DNA of 35,658 nucleotides, from the NCBI GenBank assembly GCA_027365105.1, contig DAHXNZ010000016.1:1-35658 (forward strand), written 5' to 3'. Each line of letters starts with the position of its first letter. The first letter of the stretch is position 1. A program made the translations under genes and the position numbers. Origin of the DNA: Thermoplasmata archaeon (GTDB taxonomy: Archaea > Thermoplasmatota > Thermoplasmata > Lutacidiplasmatales > UBA184). Shown one piece after another: positions 31,090-35,658 of this stretch. The notes under the pieces are model-generated. The model had not been told where the DNA came from. It saw only the letters and a list, made by a program, of their open reading frames with translations, and did not search any database.

Positions 31090-31791
31090 CTACGGCTCCT
31101 CCCGGAGGTCCGACTCGACCCGGCCGTCCCGCAGGGTCAGGTGACGCCGAGCCCGCCGGGCGACCTCGGGATTGTGGGTCACCACGATCAGGGTCGTTTC
31201 CCGCTCCCGATGGAGCGTCTCAAGAAGATCCAGGACCTTGAGGGCATTGTCGCTGTCGAGCTCCCCGGTCGGCTCGTCCGCGAGCAGCAGGGACGGCGAG
31301 TTGGCGAGCGCCCGGGCGATCGCCACCCGTTGCTCCTCGCCCCCCGAGAGCTGACTGGGGTAGAAGCCGGCCCGGTCCGCGAGAGCGACGCTTTCGAGCA
31401 GCTCGGAGACCCGGGCGTGCCGTTCGGCCCGGCCCCGCATCCGCGGTCGGAGCGGGAGTTCCACGTTCTCCCGGACCGTCAGCGTCGGCAGGAGGTAGAA
31501 CCGCTGGAAGATGAACCCGATCGAGCGGAGCCGGAACCGGCTCCGCTCCCGCTCCGAACCGTCGGCCACATTGACCCCATCCCACCGGATCTCGCCCTCC
31601 GTCGGGACGTCGATGAGGCCGAGCAGGTTCAGCAACGTCGTCTTGCCGCACCCGCTGGGACCCTCGATGCTGACGTACTGGCCCGGCCGGAACCGGAGGC
31701 TGATCCCCCGGAGCGCCCGGACTCCCGCCGGACCGGATCCCCCATAGACCTTGGTCACCCCGGCGAGCTCGATGACGGCACCCGACGTCAT
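31090..31791 (-). CDS. ABC transporter ATPase, LolD/MacB type
   Basis: The 233-residue ATPase has Walker A GPSGCGKTT, Q-loop FIFQRFYLLPTLT, signature LSGGEEQRVAIARALA (normally LSGGxxQR), Walker B LLLADEPTGELD and H-loop VVTHNPE, with the wording of MacB/LolD/FtsE-type enzymes. It pairs with the two permeases upstream, overlapping permease 1 by 4 bp (ATGA). These systems drive mechanical work or export of lipids, peptides or drugs, rather than import; no binding protein is present. Confidence 0.9.
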   Translation of the reverse strand: MTSGAVIELAGVTKVYGGSGPAGVRALRGISLRFRPGQYVSIEGPSGCGKTTLLNLLGLIDVPTEGEIRWDGVNVADGSERERSRFRLRSIGFIFQRFYLLPTLTVRENVELPLRPRMRGRAERHARVSELLESVALADRAGFYPSQLSGGEEQRVAIARALANSPSLLLADEPTGELDSDNALKVLDLLETLHRERETTLIVVTHNPEVARRARRHLTLRDGRVESDLREEP

Positions 31792-33041
31792 CGCAGCGCC
31801 TCCGGGAGCGGAAGCCGGAGGGCGCGCCGGACCGCCACGGCGCTCGCCAGCCCGGCAAGGGCCAGCGCACCGAGGCCGAGCGCGATCAGTTGGGTCGGCT
31901 CAAAGACCGCGAGCCGGCTCGCCGCCTGGACCGGGGCCGATCCGATCCGGGTGAGGAGCGCCACGGTGACCACCCCGCTCGCGACCCCCAGGACGGCGCC
32001 GGCGCCACCGAGGACCGCGGCCCGCGCGACGATCGTCGCCGCAATCGAACGCGACGGGAGGCCCAGGGCGCGCCGGATCCCAATCTCCCGGCGCTCGGCC
32101 TCGACCCGCCGGATCAGAACGAGGGTCAGAAAGACGAATCCGATCGCGAGGCCCACGGACGAGAGGACGAGGTAGAAGCCGTTCAGGATCGAGGCGGCCC
32201 CTTCGAGTTGGCTCGCCTGCTGGGTGAGCGTGCTCACGCCGTAGTAGGGGAAGAGGGTATGGATCGCGACCTCGACCCGCTCGATGTCGGCGGGAGAGGT
32301 CGACGCCGCGCCGGTGAGGCCGACGTGGATCGAATCGGCGGCGTCCAGGAGCCCTTGGGGTCCCGGGCCGGTCCGAGCGAGCCCGGTCAGGACCTGGAGA
32401 TTCGACAGCGGCAGGAAGATCCCGTAGTCCGCGCTGGTCGAGAGGAACGACGAGAGGACATTGAAGGTTCCCGTGACGGTGTAGGTGACGGCCCCCGTAC
32501 CGTTCGCGGTGGGGGCGATCGTCACCGGGTCGCCGACCTGGAGATGATCCGTCTGGGCGAGGGTGGTGTTGACGAGGACATCCGGCGAGACCGGGCCGTC
32601 GTAACTCCCGTTCTGGTAATGGATCATGTCCGTGGGGTCCCCCAGATTGGGCGGTGCGGAAAAGACCTGCGACGCGGTCGAGCCCAAGGTGGCGTAGTAG
32701 GCGCCCGGCAGGATGCCCTCGGCCAGCAGGGGCACCCAGCGGCCCCCGGGGCTGCGCAGGTCGATGGGCATCGTCAGGGTCGGAGAGACCGCGCCGACGC
32801 TGGGGATCGATCCGATCTGGGCGGCCCGTTGGTGCGCGAGATCGATACCGGCCGTGCCGGGTCCCGAGACCACGATCTGGTACCCGGACGCCTGCAGGCG
32901 GGCAATCTCATGGCTCGACACCCCGCCTCCGACGGAGAGGAGGACGACCGGGAGCGTGATCGCGGCGGCCATCGCCACCACCGCCAAGATCCCGGGAAGG
33001 GATCCGGGCCGACGGACCTCCGGGTGCTTCCGGCCGGTCAT
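31788..33041 (-). CDS. ABC transporter permease 1, FtsX/MacB type
   Basis: The protein of about 417 residues has one N-terminal membrane helix (SLPGILAVVAMAAAITLPVV), a large extracytoplasmic domain of about 220 residues containing NGSYDGPVSPDVLVN, and three C-terminal helices with the cytoplasmic coupling segment RRVEAERREIGIRRALGLPS, the FtsX-family landmark. ATG 33041 overlaps the stop of permease 2 by 4 bp; the frame is open 33 bp further upstream. It probably forms a heterodimer with permease 2. Confidence 0.88.
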   Translation of the reverse strand: MTGRKHPEVRRPGSLPGILAVVAMAAAITLPVVLLSVGGGVSSHEIARLQASGYQIVVSGPGTAGIDLAHQRAAQIGSIPSVGAVSPTLTMPIDLRSPGGRWVPLLAEGILPGAYYATLGSTASQVFSAPPNLGDPTDMIHYQNGSYDGPVSPDVLVNTTLAQTDHLQVGDPVTIAPTANGTGAVTYTVTGTFNVLSSFLSTSADYGIFLPLSNLQVLTGLARTGPGPQGLLDAADSIHVGLTGAASTSPADIERVEVAIHTLFPYYGVSTLTQQASQLEGAASILNGFYLVLSSVGLAIGFVFLTLVLIRRVEAERREIGIRRALGLPSRSIAATIVARAAVLGGAGAVLGVASGVVTVALLTRIGSAPVQAASRLAVFEPTQLIALGLGALALAGLASAVAVRRALRLPLPEALR

Positions 33042-34345
33042 GGGGTCCGAAGCTCCTGGCTCACCGGGATCCACGAGGCTCGAAGAACCGGCGCGATCGA
33101 TCCGACGAGGCCGAGGGCCAGAACGATCAAGAGCCCCAGCGCCGCGACGCTCGGGTCGAACCGGATGAAGGCGAACCCGCTCGGGAGTCCGGAGAGGAAC
33201 CCGCTCAAAAGACGGTTCAGGCCGAGGCCCATGAGATAGGCCAGGGGCAGGCCGGCCGCCAGCCCGAGGCCGGCGAGCAGGAGCGACTCCTCGACCACGT
33301 AACTCCCGACCGTCGCCCGGGGGTATCCGATCGCCCGGAGGATCGCGATCTCCTTCCGTCGGTCATCCACGCTCATGAGGAGCACCGTGGTCGTGAACAG
33401 GGTCGCGACCACCAGTCCGGTCGCGCCCACCAGCTCGCCGAAGACACTGTAGAGGTTGATCTCGCTCTGGATCGCCCCCAGGACGTCGGCCAGGGTGAAA
33501 AACCCGACCCCGGGAAACCGGGCCGCGAGCAGCGACTGGACGGCTCCGGCGCTCGCGCCGGAGACGAGGTGGATCAGGATCAGGGAGGTGTAGTCGGCCT
33601 GGGAGGAGCCCGATCCGGTCACGCTCTGGAGCTCGGAGAGGTAGAACATCGCGAGCGAGGCGGTCGGGATCAGGTAGTACGGTTCGGTGATCCCCACCAC
33701 CCGGAAGGCCGTCGCATTGGCATACCAGCCCTCGACCTCGGCGGGCCCGGCGACCGAGCGGGGGTTGGCCCAGACGAGGCTTCCCACCGTGACACCCAGC
33801 TCCGCCGCGAGGCCCTGGTCGATGACGATTTCATGCGTGAACAGTCCATCGTAGCTCCCGTTGGCGTAGTGCGGGTCTCCCGGGTAGGTGAAACCGGTCC
33901 CGTTGACCAGCGGGGGAGTCGTGATCCCGCGGTTGTCGCTGGGAATCCAGCCAATGCTGGTCCCTGAGGTGGGGACCCAACCTGCAGGGATCCCTTGGCC
34001 TCCGGACGTCTGGTTCGCCCGGGCCCAAAGGGAACTGTTCCCGAACAGCAGGCTCGCGATGAGCCAAGGACTGGCGGATTCGACCGAGGCGTCGGCCTGT
34101 CGGATCTCGTGCGCGAGCGGGTGCGCCGACGCGATGGGAGGGAACTGGGTGCTGGGCGGGGCCGCCCCGGGGCTCACCCCGATCAGATCGACCCCGCTCT
34201 GGGTGGCGAGGTAGCCGGCGCTCGAGCTGATCCCGGCTCCGACCGCCAGGAGCAGGACCACCAGGGCCACGGCCAGCCCGATCCCCAGGGAGGTCACGGC
34301 CGAGCGGCCGGGCCGCCGTCGGATCCCGTCCCACGCGAACCGCAT
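33038..34345 (-). CDS. ABC transporter permease 2, FtsX/MacB type
   Basis: The 435-residue protein has the same layout as permease 1: an N-terminal helix (SLGIGLAVALVVLLLAVGAG), an extracytoplasmic domain with HYANGSYDGLFTHEIVIDQ, cited as the NGSYDG block shared with permease 1, and three C-terminal helices with DDRRKEIAILRAIGYPRATV. The shared NGSYDG plus 'D/N-x-x-L-A' region suggests the two arose by duplication. The ATG lies 15 bp after the mptA stop. Confidence 0.88.
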   Translation of the reverse strand: MRFAWDGIRRRPGRSAVTSLGIGLAVALVVLLLAVGAGISSSAGYLATQSGVDLIGVSPGAAPPSTQFPPIASAHPLAHEIRQADASVESASPWLIASLLFGNSSLWARANQTSGGQGIPAGWVPTSGTSIGWIPSDNRGITTPPLVNGTGFTYPGDPHYANGSYDGLFTHEIVIDQGLAAELGVTVGSLVWANPRSVAGPAEVEGWYANATAFRVVGITEPYYLIPTASLAMFYLSELQSVTGSGSSQADYTSLILIHLVSGASAGAVQSLLAARFPGVGFFTLADVLGAIQSEINLYSVFGELVGATGLVVATLFTTTVLLMSVDDRRKEIAILRAIGYPRATVGSYVVEESLLLAGLGLAAGLPLAYLMGLGLNRLLSGFLSGLPSGFAFIRFDPSVAALGLLIVLALGLVGSIAPVLRASWIPVSQELRTP

Positions 34346-34360
34346 CCGGCCCTCCCGCCC

Positions 34361-35272
34361 TCAGGCCGTTCCGCCGAGGCGGAGCTCGCCCAGAGTGGTC
34401 TGGTGGGCGGCCACCACGTTGTACTTGTGGATCGACTCCTCGCTGACCGTCTGGACTCGGATCCCGACCGAATCCGGCAGTTCGGGAAACCGTTCGGGAA
34501 GGCTGGCGAGGAGGGTCCGGAGGACATCCTCGACGAACTTGGGGTTGCGGTGAGCCCGAACGACGACCGCCGCTTCGTCCCCCCGTTTGAGGATGTCGAA
34601 GGTCTCGGCCGACTGGGCCAGCTCGATCGCGGCCAGCATCCGGTCGACCTCCGTCGTGCACCCCTCGGGCATCTCGAAAAGGAGGCGGGTCCGATTGCGC
34701 TGGTTGTGCGTGATCATCGGCAACGACTCGAGTCTCGGGTCGGCGAGCAACGGGAACTCCTGGAGCAGGAGCTCCCGACAGGTCTCCATCGCGCACGGAC
34801 AGGCGGTCATTCCGATCGCTTCCGCTCCGACCGACGCGGTGACCGCGACCGATCCGCCCGGCCCCCGGGTCCCGCACGCTTCGGCGAACAGGGTGTAGGC
34901 TTCGAGGCTCGCCCGTTCCGGCGCCAGGCCTTTGCGGAGGAAGTACTCGGCTTGGGCGTGTACCGTGGAGCGTTGGGCGGTCGGGTGCCGCGCGAGGAGC
35001 TCCCGCGCAATCGCTGCGCACGCGGCCTCGAGGCTCACGGCCGGGAGTTGCGCGGTCCGGTCCACGATCTCGGCCAGGAGCTCGGAGTTCCGGGAAAGGT
35101 CGGAACCCTTCCGGTCCGAGGGCAGGTCGACCGCCAGATCGAACTGCACGCTCAACGCGACCGTGCGGTCGGTCCGATGGACATGGAGGGGCTTGCGTAC
35201 GCCGGAAAGTCCGACCGAGTGAAGACCGATGCGCGCGGCCCGGGCCGGGGGCATGGCGTGGACATCCTTCAT
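34361..35272 (-). CDS. mptA: GTP cyclohydrolase MptA (type IB, archaeal)
   Basis: It converts GTP to 7,8-dihydro-D-neopterin 2',3'-cyclic phosphate, the first step of archaeal pterin (methanopterin-like or folate) synthesis, with an Fe2+-type metal. The 303-residue protein shows the COG1469 landmarks: the metal Cys region GMTACPCAME (about 154-163), ITHNQRNR (about 187-194) and the C-terminal ESIHKYNVVA segment. ATG 35272 is selected because a TTTAAAC box lies about 25 bp upstream; the frame is open for 23 more codons. It heads the run mptA-permease 2-permease 1-ATPase-ABCE1-PH protein. Confidence 0.93.
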   Translation of the reverse strand: MKDVHAMPPARAARIGLHSVGLSGVRKPLHVHRTDRTVALSVQFDLAVDLPSDRKGSDLSRNSELLAEIVDRTAQLPAVSLEAACAAIARELLARHPTAQRSTVHAQAEYFLRKGLAPERASLEAYTLFAEACGTRGPGGSVAVTASVGAEAIGMTACPCAMETCRELLLQEFPLLADPRLESLPMITHNQRNRTRLLFEMPEGCTTEVDRMLAAIELAQSAETFDILKRGDEAAVVVRAHRNPKFVEDVLRTLLASLPERFPELPDSVGIRVQTVSEESIHKYNVVAAHQTTLGELRLGGTA

Positions 35273-35293
35273 GCCCCAAGCACGCTCGCCACC

Positions 35294-35301
35294 GTTTAAA
35301 C
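35294..35301 (-). promoter_or_regulatory. TATA box for the mptA operon
   Basis: GTTTAAAC (palindromic) lies about 22-29 bp before the mptA ATG, which points to a leaderless transcript. It may drive the whole six-gene run down to 28764. Confidence 0.6.
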
Positions 35302-35658
35302 GGGTTGCCCAGCCGCCCCTGGACCGACGGAAGCGCCACATGGGACGAACGGCGGGGAGCGGGGCGGTCAGCCGGAGTTTCCGAATTCATTGACTCCTCC
35401 TCTGGTAGTTCGCCACTGACTCCAGCGAAGTGAGGAGGGCGGATGCCGGGGTCATGAGGGCCTCCCGGGCATCCCGGCCCTCCGAAAGAGCTTGTCGACA
35501 AGCTTCTCGCGTGACGGCAGCTCCGTTCGCTTCCATAGGGCTCTAGTTTAGCGCCCCCAGACCCTTACCCTATCCCCAACCCCTTTCCCGTGCAACCGTT
35601 GGCGTTCATCTGCCGACGCCAACCTCTACGGGATGACGCGACGCAAGCCCGAGTCCGA
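35302..35658. other. Right-hand intergenic region with a hairpin
   Basis: Apart from the weak small ORF, this stretch holds an 8-bp perfect hairpin, GTTGGCGT (35598-35605) with ACGCCAAC (35616-35623), and a pyrimidine-rich run just before it (35561-35588). A plus-strand ATG at 35633 opens a frame (MTRRKPES) that leaves the window and cannot be judged. No tRNA or C/D box pattern was seen. Confidence 0.35.
35387..35536 (-). CDS. Small hypothetical ORF, 49 residues
   Basis: ATG 35536 to TGA 35387 encodes a 49-residue polar peptide ending in SVANYQRRSQ. I do not recognise it. A TATA-like CTAAACTA (about 35547-35554) lies only about 12 bp before the ATG, closer than the leaderless spacing seen elsewhere. 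It could be the remnant of a longer gene. Support is weak. Confidence 0.2.
   Translation of the reverse strand: MEANGAAVTREACRQALSEGRDAREALMTPASALLTSLESVANYQRRSQ

Noticed and set aside
29245-32175. A 976-residue open frame on the plus strand.
   Set aside because: It lies opposite ABCE1 and the ABC ATPase, which have complete motifs. Its translation is Arg/Glu/Asp/Pro-rich with no recognisable domain.
35633-35658. A plus-strand ATG (MTRRKPES...) leaving the right edge of the window.
   Set aside because: Only eight codons are visible, with no well-placed TATA box or ribosome-binding site, so nothing supports a gene.
1-35658. CRISPR arrays, rRNA genes and prophage modules.
   Set aside because: No regularly spaced repeats, rRNA-like blocks or phage structural genes were seen. 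The only long direct repeat is the 100-bp IS end.

Overview
This is a GC-rich archaeal window, about two-thirds G+C by eye. Archaeal markers are deoxyhypusine synthase, a PyrB/PyrI aspartate transcarbamylase pair, GTP cyclohydrolase MptA, the ribosome-recycling ATPase ABCE1, Mre11/Rad50, an archaeal RNase P RNA and a box C/D guide RNA. Many genes have a TATA-like box about 25-28 bp before the start codon, as expected for leaderless transcripts. The surface protein carries repeated 'E/A-x-GLP-x-G-x-x-W' modules of the kind common in Thermoplasmata, so I infer a member of the Thermoplasmatota; the sequence alone does not fix the lineage. The threonyl-tRNA synthetase is of bacterial type.

Layout. 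1-899: an IS1182-like insertion sequence whose transposase has lost its N-terminal half and which is bracketed by an exact 100-bp repeat. 1041-2561: a cell-surface protein. 2573-5744 (minus): dys, a GDT1-like transporter, pyrI and pyrB. 5745-6250: the RNase P RNA gene, on the minus strand. 6251-8460: a HisA-like protein, a box C/D sRNA, a GmhA-like sugar isomerase and a zinc-ribbon protein. 8653-12779: thrS and a K+-independent membrane pyrophosphatase. 12831-14125: a probable 16-residue CxxCxC microprotein, a two-finger C2H2 protein and two hypothetical proteins. 14134-18003: mre11-rad50.

18050-28770 is a Fe-S cluster and sulfur-transfer island. An iscU/sufU - ferredoxin - B12-type radical SAM operon (minus) is divergent from sufD (plus). 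sufB (minus) has its own promoter, and sufC-sufS (minus) form one operon. Divergent from sufC is a SufR-type Fe-S regulator followed by overlapping genes for a cysteine synthase, a JAMM metalloprotease and a single polypeptide joining a CysO/MoaD-like sulfur carrier, an E1-like MoeB/MoeZ domain and a rhodanese. A perfect 9-bp inverted repeat touches both divergent TATA boxes between sufC and sufR and is the likely SufR operator.

28764-35272 (minus) is one tightly packed run: mptA, two FtsX/MacB-type permeases, their ATPase, ABCE1 and a PH-domain membrane protein. The last 390 bases hold only a weak small ORF and a hairpin.

The strongest candidates for something new are the CysM-JAMM-(CysO-E1-rhodanese) cassette under a SufR-type switch, the C/D guide RNA predicted to target the 16S decoding site at C1402, and the 16-residue microprotein.
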